Source of the DNA: Enterococcus faecalis 13-SD-W-01 | Lineage (GTDB): Bacteria > Bacillota > Bacilli > Lactobacillales > Enterococcaceae | DNA: 37,763 nt | NCBI GenBank assembly: GCA_000415185.1 | Contig: KE351685.1 | Location: forward strand, 1-37,763 | Reading direction: 5' to 3' | Shown: in pieces, positions 15,565 through 24,670 of the stretch | Layout of the letters: every line of letters begins with the position of its first letter | How positions within the stretch are numbered: the first letter of the stretch is position 1 | The notes under the pieces: model-generated | Told to the model about the DNA's origin: nothing | Seen by the model: only the letters and a program-made list of their open reading frames with translations | Databases searched by the model: none | Position numbers and translations under genes: made by a program

Positions 15565-17288
15565 GCTAAGTCCTCCTCTCTCAGTTGTGAATGAACGATT
15601 TCTTGATACGTTTCATTTTCGGCTAATAATTCATCATGGGTTCCTTTACCCACTAATTTTCCTTCATCTAATACAAGGATCGTATCTGCATCCATTACCG
15701 TACTTACCCGTTGTGCGACTAAAACAGTAATGCTGTCTTGCATATCTTTTTTCAATGCTGCGCGAAGTTTGGCATCTGTTTTGAAATCCAATGCAGAGAA
15801 TGAATCATCAAACACATATACATCGGCAGGTTTCACTAAAGCACGGGCAATCGCTAAACGTTGTCGTTGTCCGCCAGAGAAGTTGCTTCCGCCTTGTTCT
15901 ACATGGCTGTCCAATCCATCATCCATTTTAGAAACAAACTCTTTTGCCTGTGCGATTTCTAAAGCTTTCCAGATTTCTTCATCTGAAGCATCTGGCGAAC
16001 CGTATTTCATGTTTTCACGGATCGTACCAGAGAATAACACAGCTTTTTGCGGAACAAAACCAATCAACTCACGTAGATCGTGTTGTGTGACTTCATCGAT
16101 TCTTGTACCGTTCAATTTGATTGCGCCGCTTTCGATATCGTATAAACGAGGGACCAAATTGACCAGTGTTGTTTTACCTGAACCTGTTCCGCCGATGATT
16201 GCTACGATGTCGCCAGATTTTGCAGAAAAATCGATATTTTCTAAGGCAAGTTTTTCAGCACCATGGTAACGGTAGTTTACATTTTCGAATGTCAATGTTG
16301 CATTTTTATTTGCACGTTTTAACGGAAGCGGATTTTCTGGATCTTTGATTTCCACTTTTTCTGCCAATACCTCATTGATACGTTCTGCTGAAGCTTGCGC
16401 ACGAGGAACCATAATAAAGATCATTGATAACATCATGAAACTGATCAGGATTTGCATAGCATATGTCATGAAAGCAATCAGATTTCCGACTTCTAAGGTC
16501 ATATCTGCGATGTAATGTCCACCAAACCAAGTGATCGCTACGTTTGTCCCGCTCATGATCAATGTCATCAAAGGCATCATCAATGCAACGATAGAGTTTA
16601 CTTTGATTGCTGTGTTTGTGTAATCTTTATTCGCCATATCAAAACGTTTTTCTTCAAAACCTGCTTTATTGAAGGCACGGATTACACGTACCCCTGTCAA
16701 TCCTTCACGGAAAACAAGGTTCAAACGGTCTGTTTTTTTCTGCATACTTTTGAATAGCGGTACGGCAAAATACATGATCCCGCCGACTAAAACAAGCATG
16801 ATTGGTACAACGATCAAAAAGATCCGTGTCAATTCATGGTCTTTTTGATAAGCAAGGAAGCTGGCTCCAATCAATGTGATCGGTGCGTTGATCATCATAC
16901 GTAAGAACATTTGCATCACTAACTGGATTTGAGTGACGTCATTAGTTGTACGAGTGATCAATGACGCTGTTCCATATTTATCAAAGCTGTCTTTGGACAA
17001 ACTTTCTGCTTTTTTATAGACATCTGTCCGTAATTGTTTCCCTAATTTTTGGGATTCGCGCGTGGCGAAAAATGTATTTCCAATCGCAGCTGCGATACTG
17101 ATCAGAGAAAATCCGATCATGATAAAACCTGTGTGCCAGATATAGTCGATATCTCCTTTTGCCACACCTTTATCGATGATATTCGATGTTAGAGTAGGCA
17201 AATACAGGTCTGCTAAAACTTGAACAACCATGAATGCAACAGCTGCAAAAGCTGAGACCAAGGAAATTCTTTTAACGATTTTCAGCAT
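15561..17288 (-). CDS. Heterodimeric ABC multidrug exporter, degenerate-site subunit
   Basis: A 575-aa half-transporter with six N-terminal membrane helices and an ATPase domain from about 330. Walker A is GGTGSGKT (366-373) and the signature is the canonical SGGQRQR (471-477). The Walker B reads YVFDDSFSALD, so Asp495 replaces the catalytic Glu, and the switch histidine is Gln526 (LVAQRVST). These two changes mark the inactive ATP site of heterodimeric exporters. It pairs with the 629-aa subunit encoded directly after it (ATGA overlap) and is preceded by the TetR gene 20 bp upstream. Membrane export of lipophilic drugs or lipids is the family role. Confidence 0.92.
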   Translation of the reverse strand: MLKIVKRISLVSAFAAVAFMVVQVLADLYLPTLTSNIIDKGVAKGDIDYIWHTGFIMIGFSLISIAAAIGNTFFATRESQKLGKQLRTDVYKKAESLSKDSFDKYGTASLITRTTNDVTQIQLVMQMFLRMMINAPITLIGASFLAYQKDHELTRIFLIVVPIMLVLVGGIMYFAVPLFKSMQKKTDRLNLVFREGLTGVRVIRAFNKAGFEEKRFDMANKDYTNTAIKVNSIVALMMPLMTLIMSGTNVAITWFGGHYIADMTLEVGNLIAFMTYAMQILISFMMLSMIFIMVPRAQASAERINEVLAEKVEIKDPENPLPLKRANKNATLTFENVNYRYHGAEKLALENIDFSAKSGDIVAIIGGTGSGKTTLVNLVPRLYDIESGAIKLNGTRIDEVTQHDLRELIGFVPQKAVLFSGTIRENMKYGSPDASDEEIWKALEIAQAKEFVSKMDDGLDSHVEQGGSNFSGGQRQRLAIARALVKPADVYVFDDSFSALDFKTDAKLRAALKKDMQDSITVLVAQRVSTVMDADTILVLDEGKLVGKGTHDELLAENETYQEIVHSQLREEDLA

Positions 17289-17308
17289 CCTTTTTCCTTC
17301 TTTCTGTT

Positions 17309-17962
17309 TTATTTATATGCGCCTTTTTTTAACCAAGAGAGTTTCAACTGGAATTCTTTGACTGCTTGATCAATAGAATAGTCGTTCGATGCCGCATGAG
17401 ATTTATATGCGTGGGCAATTGTAGAGAAAACGATATTCATTAATACTTGGATCAGTAAATCCAATTCGTGATCATCTTTCACATCCAAGCATTCCTTGTT
17501 GATGACTTCGATCAAATCTTTGGCGTGTTTTTTATGATCGTGATGCGGCGATTGCTCGTGTTTTTCTTTTCTTGAAAGTTCAGGTGAAACTTTTTTTGAA
17601 GAACGATAATCCATATTCATAAAAAGATTACGGTAAAACGCTGAATTTTCTCCTTCAAGTATCTCCCGTATCATCTTTGAAAAATAAACCTCAAAGCCAA
17701 CAAATAGATCACCGTCAGCCTCTCTCATGATTTTCAGCATATCGCGGGAACTATCTTGCCTCAGTGTTTCAAAATAATAGAAATAAAGATCTTCTTTATC
17801 TTCAAAATATTGATAAAAACTGCCGCGCGGGATATCCGCTAACTTGACGATGTTCGCGATCGATGCTTCTTTTAATGGTACCCTAGAAAATTCTGTTTGA
17901 GCCGCTTTAAGCAAACGCCGCTGCTTTTCTTCTGGTAAATGAAAAAATGTCTGAGTGGGCAT
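17309..17962 (-). CDS. TetR family transcriptional repressor of the efflux operon
   Basis: The 217-aa protein has the TetR N-terminal helix-turn-helix: EEKQRRLLKAAQTEF, then IANIVKLADIPRGSFYQYFEDKEDLY (about 33-60). It continues into a diverged helical ligand domain with a His/Lys-rich loop (HEQSPHHDHKKHAK, about 138-151). First gene of the operon with both ABC subunits, 20 bp before the next start. Its own promoter is covered by two copies of a 13-bp palindrome, so autorepression and control of the transporter genes is the natural reading. The inducer is unknown. Ribosome site AAGGAG precedes the ATG. Confidence 0.92.
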   Translation of the reverse strand: MPTQTFFHLPEEKQRRLLKAAQTEFSRVPLKEASIANIVKLADIPRGSFYQYFEDKEDLYFYYFETLRQDSSRDMLKIMREADGDLFVGFEVYFSKMIREILEGENSAFYRNLFMNMDYRSSKKVSPELSRKEKHEQSPHHDHKKHAKDLIEVINKECLDVKDDHELDLLIQVLMNIVFSTIAHAYKSHAASNDYSIDQAVKEFQLKLSWLKKGAYK

Positions 17963-17987
17963 TTCAGCACTCCTTTCTTAAAAAAAA

Positions 17988-18015
17988 TGACACCTCGTCA
18001 CATGACACCTTGTCA
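17988..18015. promoter_or_regulatory. Two tandem TetR-type operators
   Basis: TGACACCTCGTCA (17988-18000) and TGACACCTTGTCA (18003-18015) are near-identical imperfect palindromes of 13 bp with a 15-bp period. They cover the expected start site and touch the -10 of the TetR operon promoter. This placement fits steric repression. Confidence 0.7.
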
Positions 18016-18042
18016 TTATAACATCATTTATGTGTTTTGCAA
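18015..18042 (-). promoter_or_regulatory. Promoter of the TetR-ABC-ABC operon
   Basis: Read on the minus strand: TTGCAA (18037-18042), 16-bp spacer, and TATAAT (18015-18020) with a TG extension. The predicted start falls inside the operator pair, about 45 nt before the tetR-family ATG. Confidence 0.75.
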
Positions 18043-18110
18043 GTATTTTTCACGGATGTTTTCATGAAAAGTTTTCTATCAAAATCCTAGCAGGAAATAC
18101 TGTAAATAGT

Positions 18111-18143
18111 AAAAAACCAGGACAGCTTAAAGCTGCCCTGATT
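18111..18143 (-). terminator. Terminator of the two-component system operon
   Basis: Stem ATCAGGGCAGCTT against AAGCTGTCCTGGT, read on the minus strand, followed by six T. It lies 7 bp after the kinase stop. Confidence 0.85.
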
Positions 18144-18150
18144 TAGCAAT

Positions 18151-19449
18151 TTATTCAAAAATATCCAGCTGTACACTGAATTTTTCTGCTGTACTTTTGA
18201 TTACCACATCGATATTCCTGTAGCTGTTTGCTGTACTGTAAAGCGAAGATAAACCAAGTCCGCTATGTTTTCTTTTCGTTGAAAATCCTTTTTCTTTAAT
18301 TGCGGCGATACTTTTTTTCATTTTCGCTGGATTTTCTACTAAAACGGTATAACCTGTTTCTTTTCTCATAAATTTACAGGTTATAATATAGGGTGTTTTT
18401 TCTGGAGGAAGCGTTTGGACTTCTTCCAATGCGTTATTCAAAATGATGGAGAGCATTCTTAAGAAATCAATCAAGTTGATTTCATGAAAAAACCAATCAT
18501 TGATTGTTTTCAATTCAAAAATGACCCCTTTTTCTTTACAACGCTGATAAAAGTCAAAAAGCAGACCTTGCAGCGGTACACTGCTAAGTTGAGTAACGAG
18601 CAGATACATGTTCTCATCATATAGCGGTTCTGAATAATCAATGATTTGTTCCAGCATTTGTTTGGCCGCAGGAAGATCCTCTTTTCGAATATATTCCGAC
18701 AACCCAATCAGCCAAGAGCGATAATCATGACGAAAAGCAGAACTCCACTCATTCTTTTTCTGTTCTTCTTTGAAACTTGTCATCAAATGTGCTAATTCTT
18801 GTTCACTTTGGATACTGCGATTGTAGATGGAAATACCAATGATCAATCCCAGCATCAGTAAAATCAAATTGATATTCGTAAAAAAATAAAGAAGATAATT
18901 TGATAATCTGACTGCTTCTGCGTGAAAAAAAAGAAACAGCAGCAAAATGCTAAGACACAGCAGCGACAGCAGGCGAAACTTCTTCTTTATTCCTAATAAA
19001 TTACGAATCCATCCCTTTTTTTGTTCCCATTTTCTTAACCCATAATAACAAATCAATGTGACAGCTGCTTCGAAAAAAGCGAGCCAAATTGCTTCTTCCA
19101 GACCGAGTGTTCTTGAAGACAGTGTATGGAACCTCAGCCATCGCAGACCATCAAAAGCGACACTCCAAAAAATCATAATCGTCGTTATTTGAAAGACCAA
19201 AAGCAACGCTGGCAACAACCAAGTATGCAGCTTTTGTATCAGTACATACATTTTATAAACAAAAAACGGAAGCAAAAGAAACAACATTTCTGTCCAGCTG
19301 TTCATCTCTTGAGTAATGATTGAAAAGAGACTTAAATAGCCTAAAGAAATCAAGAACTCCTTCCGTGAGAACAACTTCAAATGAAAAAGCAATATTGAAA
19401 CAGTAATCAAATAGACATCAATAATAATCACTTCTGGCAATAGTGTCAT
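18151..19449 (-). CDS. GHKL sensor histidine kinase, AgrC/FsrC-like
   Basis: The 432-aa protein has six or seven N-terminal membrane helices (to about residue 208), then a short coiled segment and a GHKL kinase core. Phospho-acceptor His241 is in FRHDYRSW, the N box is in SIILNNALEEV, and the G box is GLGLSSLYST. This is the HPK10 class that normally senses secreted peptides, as AgrC and FsrC do. Its start overlaps the response regulator stop as ATGA. No AgrB-type processing protease or AgrD-type peptide gene is seen in the window. The signal is therefore unknown: a distant peptide, or a non-peptide cue. Confidence 0.88.
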   Translation of the reverse strand: MTLLPEVIIIDVYLITVSILLFHLKLFSRKEFLISLGYLSLFSIITQEMNSWTEMLFLLLPFFVYKMYVLIQKLHTWLLPALLLVFQITTIMIFWSVAFDGLRWLRFHTLSSRTLGLEEAIWLAFFEAAVTLICYYGLRKWEQKKGWIRNLLGIKKKFRLLSLLCLSILLLFLFFHAEAVRLSNYLLYFFTNINLILLMLGLIIGISIYNRSIQSEQELAHLMTSFKEEQKKNEWSSAFRHDYRSWLIGLSEYIRKEDLPAAKQMLEQIIDYSEPLYDENMYLLVTQLSSVPLQGLLFDFYQRCKEKGVIFELKTINDWFFHEINLIDFLRMLSIILNNALEEVQTLPPEKTPYIITCKFMRKETGYTVLVENPAKMKKSIAAIKEKGFSTKRKHSGLGLSSLYSTANSYRNIDVVIKSTAEKFSVQLDIFE

Positions 19450-20225
19450 TTTTTATTATTCCTATCTTGAACAAATTTTTTTAATTTATCGATGCTTCGT
19501 TTTCCAAGTGTCAGCTGTCCTTTATTTTTAAATGTTACGATTTCTTCCGCACGATTGATTGACAAAATATTATCTATATTTATGAGATACGCTTTTAAAT
19601 CTTTGCAAAGACGTTCAGAACATAACGTTTCTTTGTATTTTTTGATTGTACCATTCACTAGCAGCTCTTCATCTTTTAGAACCAATACAACTTTATTTTT
19701 ATACCCGGGTGCACTTTCTAAATAAAGAATATCTTCATAGGAAATATAGTGATCGCTATTGCCGTAACGGACAACTGCCCAACTGTCTTTTTTGGGAGAA
19801 CTGCTGACAGGGATTGCCCATTCTTTTTTTAAACGTAATAAAAAGGATTGGATTTCTTTCCTATTTTGCTCGTATGTCATTTGTTTTACAATAAATGCGT
19901 TTGGATAAACATGCTGATTGATTGCTGTGATTGCTTTATCTGAATGAGAGGTCAGATAAACGATTTTACAGTCTTCACTTTTTTCCCGAATCTTTTCCCC
20001 TATATCAAGCCCATTGTAATGATAATTTAAATCGATATCCAAAAAAAAGAGATCATTTGATCGAATTTCGTTTGCGCGTACAAACTCCATAAATTGTGCT
20101 GGATTGAAATCATGGATGATCTCATATTCCATCGGTTTCCACAACGGTTTTGTCTCTTCTAAAATCTCACAAATCGTCTTTTCAAAAATCAAGCTGTCTT
20201 CCAAAATAAATATCCGTGTTGTCAT
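19446..20225 (-). CDS. LytTR-family response regulator, AgrA/ComE-like
   Basis: The 259-aa protein has a receiver domain (about 1-130) with acidic pocket ED at 9-10, phospho-acceptor Asp63 in FFLDIDL, Thr in YLTSHSD and Lys in FIVKQM. A LytTR DNA-binding domain follows (about 155-259, ISYEDILYLESAPGYKNKVVL). LytTR regulators bind pairs of 9-bp sites spaced by about two helical turns. The start at 20225 is set by GGAGGAG 5 bp upstream; the frame is open 15 codons further without a ribosome site. It lies directly after the polysaccharide operon terminator, so the operon is one possible target. Confidence 0.9.
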   Translation of the reverse strand: MTTRIFILEDSLIFEKTICEILEETKPLWKPMEYEIIHDFNPAQFMEFVRANEIRSNDLFFLDIDLNYHYNGLDIGEKIREKSEDCKIVYLTSHSDKAITAINQHVYPNAFIVKQMTYEQNRKEIQSFLLRLKKEWAIPVSSSPKKDSWAVVRYGNSDHYISYEDILYLESAPGYKNKVVLVLKDEELLVNGTIKKYKETLCSERLCKDLKAYLINIDNILSINRAEEIVTFKNKGQLTLGKRSIDKLKKFVQDRNNKK

Positions 20226-20388
20226 AAAATCTCCTCCATTTTTTAGTCCAATCAAGCCTAGTGTCTGCATAAAATCTTCGAAAAAATCGAACTGCTGTTA
20301 CATAAATCCTGCTAGCCAGCTCTCTTTTCATCATAGCCTTATTTGATTTCTCTCGCCTAATACATTGCTTCTTCTTATGCACACAGAA
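20226..20388. other. Leader region of the two-component operon
   Basis: No convincing promoter or gene is seen. It contains a perfect 5-bp inverted repeat with a 5-A spacer, TTCGA-AAAAA-TCGAA (20277-20291). A positively charged 66-codon open frame also crosses it into the regulator gene. Confidence 0.35.
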
Positions 20389-20423
20389 AACCGCGAGAAA
20401 ATAGAAATTCTCACGGCTTTTGA
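20389..20423 (-). terminator. Terminator of the polysaccharide operon (after galU)
   Basis: Minus-strand stem AAGCCGTGAGAA against TTCTCGCGGTT, followed by TTTTCT, directly after the galU stop. The T run is short. Confidence 0.65.
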
Positions 20424-20428
20424 GTAGT

Positions 20429-21301
20429 TTATAAGCGTGTGGAAAGTGTACGCAGATATGCTTTGAATGCTTCAGAAAATTCTGGATGTTTTAGACCATA
20501 CTCCACATTCGCTTGCAGCATCCCTAATTTATCGCCCACATCATAACGTTTCCCTTTAAATCGATGTGCAAATACACGCTGCGTACTGTTTAATGTATTG
20601 ATTGCATCTGTCAGCTGGATTTCGCCGCCGGCACCTGGTTCTTGCTTTTCTAAAATTGAAAAAATCTCCGGTGTCAGCAAATAACGTCCAATAATGGCTA
20701 AATTACTAGGTGCATCTGTTGGCGATGGCTTTTCAATAAATCCGTTGACATTGAAGAGATCTGCTTCAACTTCACTTTCTGGATCGATAATTCCGTATTT
20801 TTGGGTATCTTCTGGTAAGATTTCCATCACTGCAATCGTCGAAGCAGCTGTTTTCTGATAATTATCTATCAGCTGTTTTGTCAATGGCAATTGATCTTCC
20901 ATAATGTCGTCTCCAAGCATAACGATAAACGGTTCATTTCCGATAAATGCTTTTGCTTGTAATACAGCATGCCCTAGTCCAAGCGGTCTGCTTTGACGGA
21001 TAAAATGAAGATTGATATCGGTTGTTTCTTCTACTAATTTAAGCAACTCATCTTTCTGCTTTTGAATAAGATTATGTTCTAATTCAGCATTCGAGTCAAA
21101 ATGATCTTCAATCGGACGTTTCCCTTTTCCTGTAACAACCAAAATATCTTCAATACCTGAAGCAATAGCTTCTTCAACAATAAACTGGATCGTTGGTTTA
21201 TCGACGATTGGCAGCATCTCTTTCGCAATAGCTTTCGTAGCTGGTAAAAAACGTGTTCCTAACCCAGCTGCTGGTATGACAGCTTTTCTTACTTTTTTCA
21301 T
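20429..21301 (-). CDS. galU: UTP--glucose-1-phosphate uridylyltransferase
   Basis: Makes UDP-glucose from UTP and glucose-1-phosphate, the donor for capsule glucose, glycolipids and epimerised or oxidised sugars. The 290-aa protein opens with the nucleotidyltransferase motif [21 protein letters not shown]. It carries the sugar-binding segments VMLGDDIM and GFIEKPSP, and [10 protein letters not shown] near residue 230. Length is normal for GalU/GtaB/Cap4C. AGGAAAAG precedes the ATG. It starts 9 bp after the SLH-protein stop and is the last gene of the operon, so sugar-nucleotide supply is tied to polymer synthesis. Confidence 0.96.
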   Translation of the reverse strand: MKKVRKAVIPAAGLGTRFLPATKAIAKEMLPIVDKPTIQFIVEEAIASGIEDILVVTGKGKRPIEDHFDSNAELEHNLIQKQKDELLKLVEETTDINLHFIRQSRPLGLGHAVLQAKAFIGNEPFIVMLGDDIMEDQLPLTKQLIDNYQKTAASTIAVMEILPEDTQKYGIIDPESEVEADLFNVNGFIEKPSPTDAPSNLAIIGRYLLTPEIFSILEKQEPGAGGEIQLTDAINTLNSTQRVFAHRFKGKRYDVGDKLGMLQANVEYGLKHPEFSEAFKAYLRTLSTRL

Positions 21302-21310
21302 TTCTTTTCC

Positions 21311-24300
21311 TCATTTCTTCACGGCAATATCCCATTGTTCATATGGATCAGAGTTATTATTGCGGTAATAGATTTTGTTATATTTAACATTTTCTGTTTT
21401 ATTTGCCTGTAGTTTTGCTTTATTGTCTGCACTGATTTCGTTATATACAGGTGCATAACTTTGTAATATCTCTGATACACTGTTTCCATAAACAAGCATA
21501 TCGATTTTTGCAATATAATCAGCATTGGAAACTTCGTTATTTGTGATTACGGGATTTTTTACACCATTGATTTTAAACGCGATACTTTCAGAATTTATAT
21601 CTGGGTGTTGCTCGCCGATATTTTTGATTTTATTTTCTTCAATAACCGGAGACTCCCAATTCATGATCTTGATCGCATTATGCGTACAGTTTTCGATCAG
21701 ATTAGATAAAATCTTGACATTCGTGTGAGGACTTTGCGGTGTATACATATGTGTTCCAATTGCGATACTTAAATTTTTAAAATGATTGTTTCTGATTGTA
21801 ATGTCGTTATTCTTCGTATTGTCTTGCGAACTATATGCTCCAGAAAATCCGCCAGTATTTGGATCAGGAACATCCAAATTGATTGCCTCTTTTCGGTCAG
21901 CTTGATAATGGGATTCCCATACATCATTAATAAATCCGCAGCCTTCGATCAATGTATTTTCAGAAGCATCAAGTTCAATAAAGTGATGCTTGACGTACAT
22001 ATTTTTAAAAGTAATGTTAGAAATAGCCACATTTTTTGTGTGTCCCATTTCCAGCACAACACCTGGTTTGCTTTGATTATCGATAATAACGTTGCTATTT
22101 TCTGGGGCTGTAATTGTAACATCATGAACACCTTCATATCCATGGTATAATATTTTGTTTTTGATATCCGTATAATTTGCTAAAACAAATAGTCCAGAAT
22201 TTTGACTAGTCTTTTTCATCAAAACGTTATCTTGGAACTCAATCGTTGTATTTGATGGTATATAAAGCACATTGCTGACATCATAATCACCAGATGAGAT
22301 AGTGATTTTCCCGCCCCCATTTTCTTCAATCTGATCTAAGTATGAACGCAGCGTCCAATAAATACGAGTTTCTTCTGTATAAGAATATTTATTTCTGTAG
22401 GGTGTACTACTTTCTGTCAAAATAAAGTCCGTTTTCGTATCTTTAAAATAATTGATTTGATCTTTTTTATCCCCTGTATAATCAATAATAAAATAGTATT
22501 TATTGAGTGTCTTAACAGTATTGGTTTCTTTCATCTGCTGGATTTGCAAATCTGTCACCACTGGTTCTTTGATTGTTCCAGATTCGAAGGTATAAGAAGT
22601 AAGGTAAAATGCCCGAGAAACAGCATCAAACTGGTTTTTGATAATTGTACTGTTTTCTGCTCCTGTCAAAACAATTGCATTTACTCCTCCCTTTGTAAAA
22701 TCAACAGCGCCTGCACCGATCGATGTAAATTCAGAGTTTGAAATTACTGCATCCTTCCATACTTTCCCTTCAATAGCCGCTTTGCTTAATTTCGCAAAGC
22801 GCGTTTGATCAATCAAAATATTGCTCTGCATATCATTTACTACAGGATTCATCGTTCGCACACCATATTGATAACCAGAAATCGTGTTGTTTTTCAACTG
22901 GATATTTTGACTGACTGTATTATCAGACTTGCTCCAAGCTGCTGGTTTAGGTGCTGTACCGGCTGCCGGATCAATCAAAATCGCTGTACTGGCTGAATTT
23001 GTTGATTGGATAGTACTATCGTTGATGTTGATATCTTTTGATCCGATTACTTTTATCCCATAAGAAGCTGTGCTATTCGCATTGATTTGCAAGTTTTCCA
23101 ATTGAATATTTTGTGTGTGAGCTAAAAGAAAGAGCGTACTTTTTTCCACTTCAGAATTGATTTGAACGGACCCTTCTCCAATGATCTTACTACCAGATAC
23201 ACCATCATAATTCCCAACAGAATCTGTTTTACTTGCACTATCACTCTCTGAAAATGAAAAAAGCACAGCAGACGGTTTGACTTCTGAATTTCCGACATCA
23301 GCAGACTGATTGATGACTGCTCCGTCTTTTAAACGTAACGTGATAGAAGATGGAATATTGATTGTATAAGGAATCGTATAGGTTCCTTTATCTAAAACCA
23401 ACGTCCCTCCTCCAATAGAGTCCAAGTAATCAAGATAAGAACGAATCAAATAATAATTCTTTGTTGCATCGTTATAATATTTACTTCCTACCCAAGTGTT
23501 ATTAAAAGGTAATGTATCTGGATTGATTTCTTCATAATCACTTTCATATTTTTTTACTTCAATGGATTTGCTGTTATTTCCATAAGTACTCCAAAGATAT
23601 TTTGTACCAGTATAATTGCAGGCACTGACAGTATATTGATAGGTTCCTTCTGGCAATACTTCTTTATCTAACCAAGTTGTTTCTTTTGTGCTGGCGACTT
23701 TTTCCCAGTCACTTCCTTCTTTTTTTCTGTAAACCCAGTAGACAGTTGCTGTTCCTTTTGTATGCCAATCAAGCTGGACTGATCCGCCTTTGATTTGTTC
23801 CAAATGATCAATCACAGGTTCTTCTGGGGCAAAATTCGCTTGTTTAAGTGCATTATCAAAATTCACAAGAAATGCTGCATACATCTCTCTGGTACAAGGT
23901 TCATTCGGCATGAATTTTCCATCAGATCCAGAAATAACTCCTGCTTTTGCTAGTTCAGAAACAGCTGCTTTGGCATAACTGGGTATGTCCTCTTCATCAC
24001 TGAATGACATAGAAGGTTTTTTTACAATTAATTCACTATTGCGATAGCGTACGTAGTTGGAAAAAAATACGGCAATCTGCGCGCGCGTCACTGTACCTTG
24101 AGGAGAAAATGTCGTATCTGATGTACCATTTGCAATCTTATTGGCTTCTGCCCATGACACATAAGGTGCGTAGCCCCAAGAATTGTAGTCAATATCTTGA
24201 AATGATGACTTTTGAAAGGCTGGATCTTTTGGATCAATTTTGGAATATCTGCCTAAGATCGTAATGAATTGCGCTCTTGTCAGCTTTCCTTTAGGAGAAA

Positions 24301-24499
24301 AAGTATCTGGACTTGTTCCAGAAATCCATCCATTTTCATAACTCTTTACGATACTGCTGTAAGCCCAACTTTTAGGGTCCACATCTGTAAAAGGTAATTG
24401 TTCCTTCTTTGTATCAGCAAAAATCATGAGCGGATAGAATAAAAGAATAGATACAAGAAAAAACAGAACGGTCTGTTTCAGTTGTTTTGATCTTTTCAT
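21311..24499 (-). CDS. Secreted SLH-domain protein with two parallel beta-helix (pectin-lyase-fold) modules
   Basis: A 1062-aa exported protein. Signal peptide 1-28 (MIFA/DTKK cleavage). Three S-layer-homology domains follow (about 37-85, 100-150, 165-213), with binding motifs TRAQ at 74-77 and 138-141 and TREM at 203-206. A fibronectin-III-like domain spans about 229-316. Two beta-helix modules start near 345 and 711, each opening with RSYLD and GGG and then an IPS-x-T-I strand. Repeated N-N-x-I/F strands mark the helix turns. The fold is shared by polysaccharide lyases, hydrolases and epimerases; catalytic residues cannot be assigned. SLH domains bind pyruvylated wall polysaccharide. Its gene sits between the flippase gene and galU in the polysaccharide operon. 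It has no LPXTG motif. AAGGAG precedes ATG. Confidence 0.88.
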   Translation of the reverse strand: MKRSKQLKQTVLFFLVSILLFYPLMIFADTKKEQLPFTDVDPKSWAYSSIVKSYENGWISGTSPDTFSPKGKLTRAQFITILGRYSKIDPKDPAFQKSSFQDIDYNSWGYAPYVSWAEANKIANGTSDTTFSPQGTVTRAQIAVFFSNYVRYRNSELIVKKPSMSFSDEEDIPSYAKAAVSELAKAGVISGSDGKFMPNEPCTREMYAAFLVNFDNALKQANFAPEEPVIDHLEQIKGGSVQLDWHTKGTATVYWVYRKKEGSDWEKVASTKETTWLDKEVLPEGTYQYTVSACNYTGTKYLWSTYGNNSKSIEVKKYESDYEEINPDTLPFNNTWVGSKYYNDATKNYYLIRSYLDYLDSIGGGTLVLDKGTYTIPYTINIPSSITLRLKDGAVINQSADVGNSEVKPSAVLFSFSESDSASKTDSVGNYDGVSGSKIIGEGSVQINSEVEKSTLFLLAHTQNIQLENLQINANSTASYGIKVIGSKDININDSTIQSTNSASTAILIDPAAGTAPKPAAWSKSDNTVSQNIQLKNNTISGYQYGVRTMNPVVNDMQSNILIDQTRFAKLSKAAIEGKVWKDAVISNSEFTSIGAGAVDFTKGGVNAIVLTGAENSTIIKNQFDAVSRAFYLTSYTFESGTIKEPVVTDLQIQQMKETNTVKTLNKYYFIIDYTGDKKDQINYFKDTKTDFILTESSTPYRNKYSYTEETRIYWTLRSYLDQIEENGGGKITISSGDYDVSNVLYIPSNTTIEFQDNVLMKKTSQNSGLFVLANYTDIKNKILYHGYEGVHDVTITAPENSNVIIDNQSKPGVVLEMGHTKNVAISNITFKNMYVKHHFIELDASENTLIEGCGFINDVWESHYQADRKEAINLDVPDPNTGGFSGAYSSQDNTKNNDITIRNNHFKNLSIAIGTHMYTPQSPHTNVKILSNLIENCTHNAIKIMNWESPVIEENKIKNIGEQHPDINSESIAFKINGVKNPVITNNEVSNADYIAKIDMLVYGNSVSEILQSYAPVYNEISADNKAKLQANKTENVKYNKIYYRNNNSDPYEQWDIAVKK

Positions 24500-24670
24500 T
24501 CGGTTCTCCTTTTTATTTATATCTATATAGTTGTTTTTTGAACTTATTTCACAAAAGCATTCTCAAGAATTCTGTTCCTTTTCCTTCTTAATATTTCAAT
24601 CATAAATGCTGCTTTTCCTGAACAAATGGAAAAAACGCAGAAGTCTGTTACGGGTTCCTTCCCATTTGTT
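24500..24670 (-). other. Longest gap inside the polysaccharide operon
   Basis: 171 bp between the flippase stop and the SLH-protein start. An 8-11 bp pairing of ACAAATGG with CCATTTGT across a 32-nt loop could slow transcription but lacks a T run. TATATA and TATAAA hexamers lie before the SLH gene without a well-spaced -35. A separate promoter for the SLH protein and galU is possible but not shown. Confidence 0.35.

Noticed and set aside
15730-16269. A 179-codon plus-strand frame inside the ABC exporter gene.
   Set aside because: It is fully antisense to a well-conserved ATPase domain and has no family features.
15491-17288. The degenerate Walker B and missing switch His of the 575-aa ABC subunit as a sign of a decaying gene.
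   Set aside because: These changes are the normal state of one half of heterodimeric exporters, and the rest of the protein is intact.
20182-20382. A 66-codon, strongly basic open frame before and into the response regulator gene, considered as an Agr-type signal peptide.
   Set aside because: It overlaps 44 bases of the regulator gene, has no AgrD-like Cys/Ser ring or C-terminal charged tail and a poor ribosome site. Its basic composition follows from A-rich DNA.
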